This document shows, in pieces, positions 18,754 to 24,869 of a stretch of DNA of 37,410 bases. The stretch's first letter is position 1, and each line of letters opens with the position of its first letter. The notes below the pieces were generated by a model. The model was given only the letters and a program-made list of their open reading frames with translations. It was not told the DNA's origin and searched no databases. A program made the translations under genes and the position numbers. This DNA comes from Chryseosolibacter histidinae (GTDB lineage Bacteria > Bacteroidota > Bacteroidia > Cytophagales > Cyclobacteriaceae): NCBI RefSeq assembly GCF_018598225.1, contig NZ_JAHESF010000054.1, positions 1 to 37,410 on the forward strand. The letters run 5' to 3'.

Positions 18754-19443
18754 ATGAAAAGAAGATTTTTGTCCCTGTCACTACCCGTTTTTATCCTAAT
18801 CCTGTCCTGCAGCAAACCTCAGAACGAGGTGATCACCCGCCAGAATGTACGGGAGGTGCTGACCCGGTATGGGCAGGCAAACCCTGAGAACGAAGTACTT
18901 ATTGAAACAGACTTCGGCAACATGCGCATCAGGCTTTATGACGAAACGCCCCTGCACCGCGCCAACTTTATCAAGCTCATCAAGGAGGGCCACTATGAGG
19001 AAGCCGAATTTTACCGTGTCTTCTACCAGTTCATGATCCAGGGCGGGGACTTTGACGACCAGCTCGATTACATGATCCCGGCGGAATTCAATAAAAAATA
19101 CATCCATAAAAAAGGAGCGCTTTCCATGGCGCGGCAGGATGAGGATAACCCTGATCTTCAGTCATCTTCTACCGAATTCTTCATTGTGCATGGGGGCAAG
19201 TATGCCGATTACCAGGTGGATGAAGAAGTGAAAAACCTCGGGTTGACGCTGACACCGGAACAGCGTGAGACCTATATGACCTCCGGCGGATACATGTCGC
19301 TCGACCAGAAGTACACGGTGTTCGGAGAAGTGGTGGAAGGCCTGGACGTGATCGACAAGATCGCCAGCGTGAAGGTGTATCAGGAGGATAAACCGCTTAA
19401 GAAGATCCCGCTCCGCATTTCAGTAGTAGGCAGTAGGCAATAG
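18754..19443 (+). CDS. Cyclophilin-type peptidyl-prolyl isomerase lipoprotein
   Basis: From the ATG at 18754 the product has 229 residues: lipoprotein signal (MKRRFLSLSLPVFILILSC, Cys19), a linker, then a cyclophilin domain from about residue 46. Motifs: VLIETDFGNMRIRLYDETPLHRANF, FYRVFYQFMIQGGDF, ALSMARQDEDNPDLQSSSTEFFIVHGG and KYTVFGEVVEGLDVIDKIASV. It catalyses cis-trans isomerisation of prolyl bonds, presumably on envelope proteins in the periplasm. The linker helix HYEEAEF and the long insertion after the HGG are usual in Bacteroidota members. The last residues, GSRQ-stop, are encoded by a GTAGGCA heptad array, so the original C-terminus may have been altered. Confidence 0.9.
   Translation: MKRRFLSLSLPVFILILSCSKPQNEVITRQNVREVLTRYGQANPENEVLIETDFGNMRIRLYDETPLHRANFIKLIKEGHYEEAEFYRVFYQFMIQGGDFDDQLDYMIPAEFNKKYIHKKGALSMARQDEDNPDLQSSSTEFFIVHGGKYADYQVDEEVKNLGLTLTPEQRETYMTSGGYMSLDQKYTVFGEVVEGLDVIDKIASVKVYQEDKPLKKIPLRISVVGSRQ
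19426..19443. repeat. GTAGGCA heptads overlapping the cyclophilin 3' end
   Basis: Two exact GTAGGCA units (19426-19439) followed by the degenerate ATAGACT. The array supplies the final codons and the TAG stop of the cyclophilin gene. No inverted partner is visible; a different palindromic element begins at 19461. Confidence 0.6.
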
Positions 19444-19460
19444 ACTCTCCCCTCGAAGAC

Positions 19461-19620
19461 CGTCATCCAGAGCGGTGACGGCGCATTGGACGGTGAGAGC
19501 GAAGGATCCCCCGTTCGATACTGCGTACTTAATTCGAAAGTATGTCTTTTAAACCGCACTTCGTTTAAAGGGGATTCCTCGCTCCGCGCAAGCAGTCCTC
19601 ATTCCCCGCTCTGAATGACG
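19461..19620. repeat. Nested inverted-repeat element, MITE-like
   Basis: About 160 bp of nested complementary segments: CGTCATCCAGAGCGG (19461-19475) with CCGCTCTGAATGACG (19606-19620), one mismatch; an inner pair GAGCGAAGGATCCCC (19497-19511) with GGGGATTCCTCGCTC (19570-19584), a few mismatches; and a core TTTAAAC (19548-19554) with GTTTAAA (19563-19569). The words resemble the GTCATTCnGAGCG/GCGAnGAATC intergenic repeat I have seen in many Bacteroidota. No transposase. It separates the cyclophilin and DUF4114 genes. Confidence 0.65.
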
Positions 19621-19698
19621 GATCAAAATGAGATGGCACAATCTTTTTTTACTGCTGATCCGCATGCGGTGCATGACAAAAATTTCCAAGCAGTAAAT

Positions 19699-20415
19699 AT
19701 GAACCATTCAATTCTCAAACCATCCTTTGCGGTTGTTCTTCTGTGCCTGTTGGTAAGTGGGTGTTCCAAGGATTCAGGAAAAATGAAAGAAGTACCCGAC
19801 GATATCATATCGACCAAGGCCTGCCCTACTTTATATGGCAGCATCATGGAGCAGTTCCCGGAGCACAAGAACAATGAGAACAAGCAGGACGTGTTGTTCG
19901 ACATGAGGGCCAAGAAGCAGATCGTGCTGTTGCAGGAATCTGAAGTATATGTGAGCTTCATCTCAGAAGGCGCGGGCTTCTCCAACACCTTCGGATGGTA
20001 TGCTTACGATTCGGCCGCGGCACCATCCAGCACCGCAGACATCAAGTTGAACGTTCTTTTTCCCGTAGTGTCTAAAAATCTTCTTAAGCAAGGTGACATG
20101 CTCAGGCTGGGCGACGGAAAATTCAAAGCGGGAACAGTGATCGGATTTTTTCTGATCGTTGGCGGATGGGAGAACAAAGCCGTCAACTACGACAAGCTTA
20201 CATTGTATACCGACACACAACTCAATCCCAACGGTCAGCAACAGCACATCCTGTTCAAACAAAAAGATTGTGGTGATGTGGTGCTCGCCTTCGAAGACAG
20301 GATCCTGAACGAAGGAAGCGATGCCGATTTCAACGACATCATCTTTACAGTAACAGATAACCGTGAAAATTTAGATGTAGCCACTTTCGATCTCCGGACA
20401 GTAGTGAAGATGTGA
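19699..20415 (+). CDS. DUF4114-domain lipoprotein
   Basis: From the ATG at 19699 the product has 238 residues: lipoprotein signal (LLCLLVSGC, Cys22) and a C-terminal DUF4114-type domain. Seen near the end: FKQKDCGDVVLAFEDRILNEGSDADFNDIIFTVTDN, where the acidic DxDFNDIIF motif is the family hallmark and probably binds calcium. The upstream half, with GAGFSNTFGWYAYDS, also fits DUF4114 proteins. Surface or periplasmic; biological role unknown. The open frame continues upstream into the repeat element at 19461-19620, but those residues precede the signal peptide and are unlikely to be translated. Confidence 0.82.
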   Translation: MNHSILKPSFAVVLLCLLVSGCSKDSGKMKEVPDDIISTKACPTLYGSIMEQFPEHKNNENKQDVLFDMRAKKQIVLLQESEVYVSFISEGAGFSNTFGWYAYDSAAAPSSTADIKLNVLFPVVSKNLLKQGDMLRLGDGKFKAGTVIGFFLIVGGWENKAVNYDKLTLYTDTQLNPNGQQQHILFKQKDCGDVVLAFEDRILNEGSDADFNDIIFTVTDNRENLDVATFDLRTVVKM

Positions 20416-20423
20416 AGAAAAGA

Positions 20424-20451
20424 AGTCAGGAGTCAGAAGCCAGGAGTCAGA
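20424..20451. repeat. Heptad array, AGTCAGG family (4 units)
   Basis: Four 7-bp units (AGTCAGG, AGTCAGA, with AGCCAGG third) starting 8 bases after the DUF4114 stop codon. No inverted partner is found in the gap; a different heptad family follows directly. Confidence 0.65.
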
Positions 20452-20455
20452 AGAA

Positions 20456-20487
20456 GGAGTAAGAATTAAGGAGTAAGGAGTAAGGAG
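20456..20487. repeat. Heptad array, GGAGTAA family (4 units)
   Basis: GGAGTAA units with GAATTAA in second place, plus a partial GGAG. The order GGAGTAA then GAATTAA then GGAGTAA is the same as in the arrays near 9863 and 11839. No inverted partner nearby. Confidence 0.7.
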
Positions 20488-20530
20488 CCGCGTCGATCTT
20501 GACTGGATGGTGATGCAACACTGCACGGCT

Positions 20531-20558
20531 GTGGACCGTGGACTGTCGACTGTGGACT
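20531..20558. repeat. Heptad array, GTGGACC family (4 units)
   Basis: GTGGACC/GTGGACT units with GTCGACT third. Relative to the upstream plus-strand gene this array is in the orientation that is distal at other loci. No partner array of the same family lies in this gap. Confidence 0.7.
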
Positions 20559-20584
20559 CTTAAGAATACTATATAGTGAAGCGC

Positions 20585-20648
20585 GGAGGACCGTAATCCT
20601 CCCTTTAAAGACCGGCAGTAAGTTTGTAAATTCTTGCTTCCGGTCTTT
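20585..20648. terminator. Two hairpins in the DUF4114-DUF2911 gap
   Basis: GGAGGA/TCCTCC (20585-20602, 6-base loop) and AAAGACCGG (20607-20615) with CCGGTCTTT (20640-20648), a perfect 9-bp stem around 24 bases. The second ends in TTT and could act as a terminator for the DUF4114 transcript. Confidence 0.45.
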
Positions 20649-20666
20649 CGTATTTTGTCTCCCCAT

Positions 20667-20694
20667 CGTACCTCGTACTTCGTACCTCGTACCT
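20667..20694. repeat. Heptad array, CGTACCT (GTACGAG) family (4 units)
   Basis: Four CGTACCT/CGTACTT units, the inverted form of the array at 15653-15680. The partner arm is absent from this gap. It ends about 118 bases before the next start codon. Confidence 0.7.
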
Positions 20695-20811
20695 CAAATC
20701 ACCCAATATGCGTGAGCAATTCCAGCCCCGGCAAACACATTAGCGCCTTTCGAAGCCCAGTTGTTGTATTTTGCACGAAGGCGCCTTATATTATTTGAAA
20801 ACCAAAGCAAC

Positions 20812-21900
20812 ATGAAAAATCGCATATTACAAGGTGTTGTACCGGCGCTCATTTTTGTGCTGGTATCGATGCAGGTGCTGGCGCAGGGTATCACTACGCC
20901 ACGCACCGCCAGCCCGGCTGCCACTGTTTCTCAAACCATCGGAATCTCGACGGTGACCGTCAAATACTCGCGCCCCTCTGTAAAAGGCCGTGAAGTATGG
21001 GGTGCGCTTGTACCTTACGGATGGAATGTGCAGGGATTCGGAGCAGGCAGGGAAGCGCCGTGGCGGGCAGGGGCCAACGAGAATACTGTGATCGAGTTCT
21101 CCCATCCCGCCAAGGTAGAAGGTCAGACCGTACCGGCAGGATCATACGGACTGTTCTTCGTGATCAATAAGGACAACAGCGGAGAAGTGATCCTGTCCAA
21201 AGACTACAGGTCGTGGGGAAGCTTCTGGTACGATCCGAAGAACGATCAGCTGCGCTCAAAGATCCAGGTGCGTGCCACGCCGCATACCGAGCTGCTCACG
21301 TTCGATTTTATCAATCCAACCAAAACAACGGCTGAGCTGGTGCTCAACTGGGAGAAGAAACAATTCCCTGTTAAAATAGAATTCGCCGTGGATGACATCG
21401 TGATGGCCAACGCCACGGAAGAGCTGAAAGGAACCACCGGCTTCACACCGCAGGGTTATACCAGCGCCGCCAACTATGCGCTTCAGAATAAAGTGAACCT
21501 TGAAAAAGGACTGGCATGGATAGACCAGGCCATTGCACAGAATAAAACTTTTGCCACCCTCAACACCAAGGCAGGCCTGCTGAAGCTGACGGGGAAAACC
21601 GAGGAAGGAGACAAGATCATGAAAGACGCCATGGCCATCGCCACCGAGACCGACCTCAACAACTACGGATACCAGCTGCTGAACAATGGAGAGAACGACA
21701 AAGCCATCGAAATATTGACAATCGTTACAGAACGATTTCCAAAAAGCGCCAACGCATGGGATAGCCTCGGCGAAGCTTATGCCATCAAAGGTGATAAGAC
21801 GAACGCCGTCAAAAATTTCAAAAAATCGCTGAGCCTCAACCCACCGGCTAACGTGAGGGCAAATTCGGAGAAATATCTGAAGCAGTTCGGAGCGATGTAG
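20812..21900 (+). CDS. DUF2911-domain secreted protein with C-terminal TPR
   Basis: From the ATG at 20812 the product has 362 residues: signal peptide (MKNRILQGVVPALIFVLVSMQVLAQ), a DUF2911 domain (about 25-180: TPRTASPAATVSQTIGIS, YSRPSVKGREVWG, PWRAGANENTVIEFS, VPAGSYGLFFVI), then a helical half with tetratricopeptide-like pairs (INPNAWDSLGEAYAIKG-type: SANAWDSLGEAYAIKGDKTNAVKNFKKSLSLNP). DUF2911 is common in Bacteroidota with no proven activity. Periplasmic or surface location is inferred. Monocistronic, with a heptad inverted repeat and an inner hairpin behind it. Confidence 0.88.
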   Translation: MKNRILQGVVPALIFVLVSMQVLAQGITTPRTASPAATVSQTIGISTVTVKYSRPSVKGREVWGALVPYGWNVQGFGAGREAPWRAGANENTVIEFSHPAKVEGQTVPAGSYGLFFVINKDNSGEVILSKDYRSWGSFWYDPKNDQLRSKIQVRATPHTELLTFDFINPTKTTAELVLNWEKKQFPVKIEFAVDDIVMANATEELKGTTGFTPQGYTSAANYALQNKVNLEKGLAWIDQAIAQNKTFATLNTKAGLLKLTGKTEEGDKIMKDAMAIATETDLNNYGYQLLNNGENDKAIEILTIVTERFPKSANAWDSLGEAYAIKGDKTNAVKNFKKSLSLNPPANVRANSEKYLKQFGAM

Positions 21901-21906
21901 GTAATG

Positions 21907-22056
21907 GTAGGCAGTAGGCAAGAGCAGTAGGCAACGCACCATGCAAACTAAAGCAGAACCTCCTGGCGATAGTCCAGGGGGTTCTGTGATCAGAAACATA
22001 TCTTTGAAACGACCACCGCCCTTTGTCTACTGCCTGTTTGTCTACTGCCTACTGCC
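21907..22056. terminator. GTAGGCA heptad inverted repeat enclosing a strong hairpin
   Basis: Three GTAGGCA units at 21907-21933 face three inverted TACTGCC units at 22028-22056; 21910-21920 pairs perfectly with 22046-22056. Between them CAGAACCTCCTGG (21954-21966) pairs with CCAGGGGGTTCTG (21974-21986), 13 bp with one G-T pair and a 7-base loop. It lies between convergent genes; probably a bidirectional terminator. The right arm overlaps the last codons of the minus-strand gene. Confidence 0.75.
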
Positions 22057-22365
22057 CGCAGGAGTCCTTTCAGTGGCGTCGTGTCCTTCGAGTTTTACGA
22101 GCTTATTGTAGATACCAAAGAGCAGCATCGGCGCTGCCCACTGGCCAACGAACAACGCCAGGTGATCCTGTTTAAAAAGTTTGAGCGTGAGGGAAGCAGC
22201 CATGGTGCTTACCGATGCCCACAAGAACGCGTCAGAAGGTAGTCGCGAGGTTTCAGATTCGATAGCTTTCGCTACCGGTCCCTCTTTGCGTTCAGGGTTG
22301 TAGCTGGCGGCTTTTCTCTTCAGGTCAGCAGCCATTGTTTTTACGTCCTTGACATCCGTTGCCAT
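22042..22365 (-). CDS. Small membrane protein (107 aa)
   Basis: From the ATG at 22365 (MATDVKDVKTMAADLKRKAAS) the product has 107 residues: a charged N-terminal helix, then two predicted membrane-spanning segments (about 46-62 FLWASVSTMAASLTLKLF and 68-87 LALFVGQWAAPMLLFGIYNKL). No named family, though similar small membrane proteins are frequent in Bacteroidota. The last residues (AGSRQ-stop) are encoded by the GTAGGCA repeat, as in the cyclophilin gene at 18754. An upstream extension to 22512 looks non-coding. Confidence 0.65.
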   Translation of the reverse strand: MATDVKDVKTMAADLKRKAASYNPERKEGPVAKAIESETSRLPSDAFLWASVSTMAASLTLKLFKQDHLALFVGQWAAPMLLFGIYNKLVKLEGHDATERTPAGSRQ

Positions 22366-22490
22366 AGTTAAAAAGGTTTTAGTTGGACATTTATTTTTTG
22401 AACGTTCCCCGGTAACCGCAAATGCAACCAGCAGTTCCTCTCTGGGTCCGTCATGGCAGGATGGTAAATAATTGTACCGATGGAGAAATA

Positions 22491-22639
22491 GTTGACAGTT
22501 GACAAAGGGCAATTGACAATGGATGAGTAATAGATCACATCCCTGCTATCGAACCAACGTCAAGGGGCTTCTCAAACCGACAGCAGAATCTCGAAACTAA
22601 AATCGAACGTTGTCAACTGTTTATTTGTCAATTGTCAAC
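22491..22639. terminator. Heptad inverted repeat (GTTGACA family)
   Basis: Left arm 22491-22518 has two GTTGACA units, a degenerate AAGGGCA, then ATTGACA; right arm 22611-22639 has inverted TGTCAAC/TGTCAAT units. Arms match over 14 bp with one mismatch (22491-22504 with 22626-22639). The right arm overlaps the stop codon of the minus-strand gene ending at 22639. Left-arm order, including the AGGG interruption, is almost identical to 36196-36224. Confidence 0.7.
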
Positions 22640-23019
22640 TACCTTCTCGATCCCGCAGCACGATTTGTAGAGGTATGGAGGGTATCAGGAACGTTCCTGT
22701 TCTTGTAGTAGGTCTCGAATTTTTTTCTGTTCTTCCGGATGTTCTCTTTCACCGCCCTGGGCATCTGGGCTTTGGTTCCGGGTTTGGGGCAATCCCACTC
22801 TTCAATGGAGGCTGCGTCTTTCACGGGGCGTGTTTGTCGCGGAAAGGTAAACTTCTCCTTCTCCTCTTCTTCTGCCGAAGCATAGGCATTCATTTTCATC
22901 CGGTAGTTTTCAGGGCGTCTGTTAAGCTTGACACCTTTCACACGGGGACAGGCAATCTCGCCCGACCTGCAGGCCGCAAGAAGAAAAATAAACGCCAGAA
23001 GAAGTGATCTGATAAGCAT
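22639..23019 (-). CDS. Small basic/acidic lipoprotein (126 aa)
   Basis: A 126-residue lipoprotein: signal MLIRSLLLAFIFLLAAC (Cys17) and a low-complexity, highly charged mature part with an acidic run (ASAEEEEKEKF) and many Lys/Arg (KENIRKNRKKFETYYKNRN), including CPKPGTKAQMPR. Two further cysteines are present. No family recognised. It is upstream of, and same strand as, the 107-aa membrane protein gene, but a 273-bp gap with a heptad hairpin separates them. Confidence 0.65.
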   Translation of the reverse strand: MLIRSLLLAFIFLLAACRSGEIACPRVKGVKLNRRPENYRMKMNAYASAEEEEKEKFTFPRQTRPVKDAASIEEWDCPKPGTKAQMPRAVKENIRKNRKKFETYYKNRNVPDTLHTSTNRAAGSRR

Positions 23020-23433
23020 AAACAGGACGATTTATAAAGCCGGACCTATAAAACTTATACCATGTTAATGTAGTGATTTAATTAATAACGTACAGCATTT
23101 TTATAAAGTATAAAGTATTCGGCCCCAAATAATGATGAATGGTTGCTGTTCTTCCCCCATAACGCTGAGCGGCTGAAACGAGCCAACCGTGGGTGAATAC
23201 AGGTTTACGCAAAGCGCAAAGGAGTATTGCAAAGAGCGTCAAGTTTTTTAGGCTGCAATCTGAGCAACGACCAGCGGCAGTACATTGTCGCAAATAAAAT
23301 AACCTTTGCGACCTTCGCGTCTTCTTGGCGGTCTTTGCGAGAACCTCATGAACCTGCCAATGGTTACCGTTACCGACCGGAGTTTCGTGCGTGGGCATAA
23401 TTTTTACCCTTACAATGCCAAAGCATTTTACCA
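23020..23433. other. Divergent intergenic region with CGCAAAG-type repeat
   Basis: No gene seen. It must hold the promoters of the two divergent flanking genes. The part near 23034-23110 is AT-rich. 23203-23341 carries an inverted word repeat (separate entry). Confidence 0.4.
23203..23341. repeat. Inverted GCAAAG/CTTTGCG word repeat
   Basis: The left part (23203-23242) has several GCAAAG words (ACGCAAAGCGCAAAGG, TTGCAAAGAGCG); the right part (23303-23341) has complementary CTTTGCG, CTTCGCG and TTGGCG words. Spacing is irregular (about 8-11 bp), unlike the strict 7-bp arrays. It lies between two gene starts. Similar CTTTGCG word repeats are frequent in bacterial intergenic DNA. Confidence 0.6.
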
Positions 23434-24690
23434 ATGGCTAAAAAACGCGGCGATAGAAAACGGCGTGGATGGGTGATCCTGGTGGTGGTCATTGCTGTTT
23501 TGATCGGGGCAAGACTGGCGCTTCCTTATGTGATACTGCATTATGCCAACAAGACCCTGGCAACAATGGAGGGTTATCGCGGGCATATCCGCGACATCGA
23601 TATTGCGCTCATTCGCGGTGCCTATCAGATAGACAGCGCCTACCTCAACAAGGTAGACAGCATCACCCAACAGGAAACACCTTTTGTGGCCGTCTCGAAA
23701 GTGGATCTTTCCGTGGAGTGGGCCGCATTGCTACAGGGCTCTATCGTGGGCGAAGTGACCTTCAGGAAACCGGTGATCCGTTTTACACGCAACAAGGTGG
23801 AACCGAAAGATGTGCAGAAAGACTCGTCACAGCTGAAGCACATGCTGGACGGTTTCATGCCCCTGAAAGTTAACCGCTTCAACGTGCACGAAGGCCAGAT
23901 CCAGTACATCGATCACACCAGTAACCCGCCCGTGGATGTATCGCTGACCGACGCGGAGATCACGGGCATTAACCTCATCAACAGCTACGACTCCGCCAAC
24001 ACCATACTGCCCGCTTCCATCAGGGCCACCGCCAACATCTACGACGGAACATTGTCCTTTAATATGAAGCTCGATCCGCTGGCGGAAGACCCCACGTTCG
24101 ACATGAACGCGGAGCTCAAGAACACCAACCTGGTGAAGCTGAACGATTTCTTCAAAGCTTATGCGAAAGCGGATGTGAGCAAAGGTTCCTTCGGGTTGTT
24201 CACCGAGATCGCCGCAAAGGATGGAAGGTTCAACGGTTATGTAAAACCACTGATCAAAGACCTCAAGATGCTGGGCGCTGAAGACCGGAAAGACAACATA
24301 CTGAAAAAACTATGGGAAGGGCTGATAGGTACTGCCGGAGAGGTGTTCGAAAATCAACGCAACGACCAGCTCGCCACCAAGATCCCTTTCGAAGGCCGCA
24401 TCAACAATCCGCAAGCCAACATCTGGTATGCGATCGTGCAGGTGATGCAGAATGCCTTTGTGCACGCGCTTCAACCCTCCTTCGACCAGGACATCAACAT
24501 CGCCGCAGTAGAAACGGATAAGGAAAAAGCCGGGAAGGAAGACAACAAGAAAACGATGCTCGGCAGGCTGTTCAGCAAAGACGACGATGCCACCAAAGAG
24601 GCAAAGAAACAAAAACGCAAGGAGCGTAAAGCGAAGAAGAAAGAAGAGCGGAGGAAAAAACGCGAGCGGAGGGATGATGAGAAGAGTTAG
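23434..24690 (+). CDS. DUF748-like envelope protein
   Basis: A 418-residue protein with a short basic N-terminus, one transmembrane segment (about 13-32, WVILVVVIAVLIGARLALPYVI), then a long beta-rich AsmA/DUF748-like body: the pattern YRGHIRDIDIALIRGAYQIDSAYL, SVEWAALLQGSIVGEVTFRKPVIRF, INRFNVHEGQIQYID-like VNRFNVHEGQIQYID, and LTDAEITGINLIN is typical. The C-terminal 60 residues are extremely lysine/arginine- and glutamate-rich (KKQKRKERKAKKKEERR). Proteins of this type are linked with lipid transport between membranes; here the role is inferred. The stop codon lies inside the first unit of an AAGTTTC heptad array. Confidence 0.85.
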   Translation: MAKKRGDRKRRGWVILVVVIAVLIGARLALPYVILHYANKTLATMEGYRGHIRDIDIALIRGAYQIDSAYLNKVDSITQQETPFVAVSKVDLSVEWAALLQGSIVGEVTFRKPVIRFTRNKVEPKDVQKDSSQLKHMLDGFMPLKVNRFNVHEGQIQYIDHTSNPPVDVSLTDAEITGINLINSYDSANTILPASIRATANIYDGTLSFNMKLDPLAEDPTFDMNAELKNTNLVKLNDFFKAYAKADVSKGSFGLFTEIAAKDGRFNGYVKPLIKDLKMLGAEDRKDNILKKLWEGLIGTAGEVFENQRNDQLATKIPFEGRINNPQANIWYAIVQVMQNAFVHALQPSFDQDINIAAVETDKEKAGKEDNKKTMLGRLFSKDDDATKEAKKQKRKERKAKKKEERRKKRERRDDEKS

Positions 24691-24804
24691 AAGTTTCAAG
24701 TTACAAGTTTCAAGTTTCAAGTTAGGTGGGGTTCTAACTTTAAACTTTAAACCTGAAACTTTAAACCTGAAACTTTAAACCTGAGACCCTGAGACCTGAA
24801 ACTT
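24684..24804. repeat. Heptad inverted repeat (AAGTTTC family), largest array
   Basis: Left arm 24684-24725: GAGTTAG (holding the stop codon of the preceding gene) then five AAGTTTC/AAGTTAC/AAGTTAG units. Right arm 24734-24804: about ten inverted units alternating TAAACCT and GAAACTT, giving a 14-bp higher-order period, with one 8-base unit at 24783-24790. The right arm is twice as long as the left. It lies between two plus-strand genes. Confidence 0.75.
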
Positions 24805-24844
24805 TAACTTACTGGAAACATTACTTTCATTTTTTCGGGGTATT

Positions 24845-24866
24845 TTAGGCTAAACAAAAAGCCTAA
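24845..24866 (+). promoter_or_regulatory. Small hairpin just before the nuclease-like gene start
   Basis: TTAGGC (24845-24850) and GCCTAA (24861-24866) form a perfect 6-bp stem with a 10-base A-rich loop, ending 3 bases before the ATG. It could hide the ribosome landing site or be the 5' end of the mRNA. Inferred. Confidence 0.35.
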
Positions 24867-24869
24867 CCC

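Noticed and set aside
19461-19620. Insertion sequence
   Set aside because: Inverted repeats are present but there is no transposase frame and no visible target duplication; better described as a MITE-like repeat.
20761-20811. Start of the DUF2911 protein upstream of 20812
   Set aside because: The extension needs a TTG start and would put 17 residues before a normal signal peptide.
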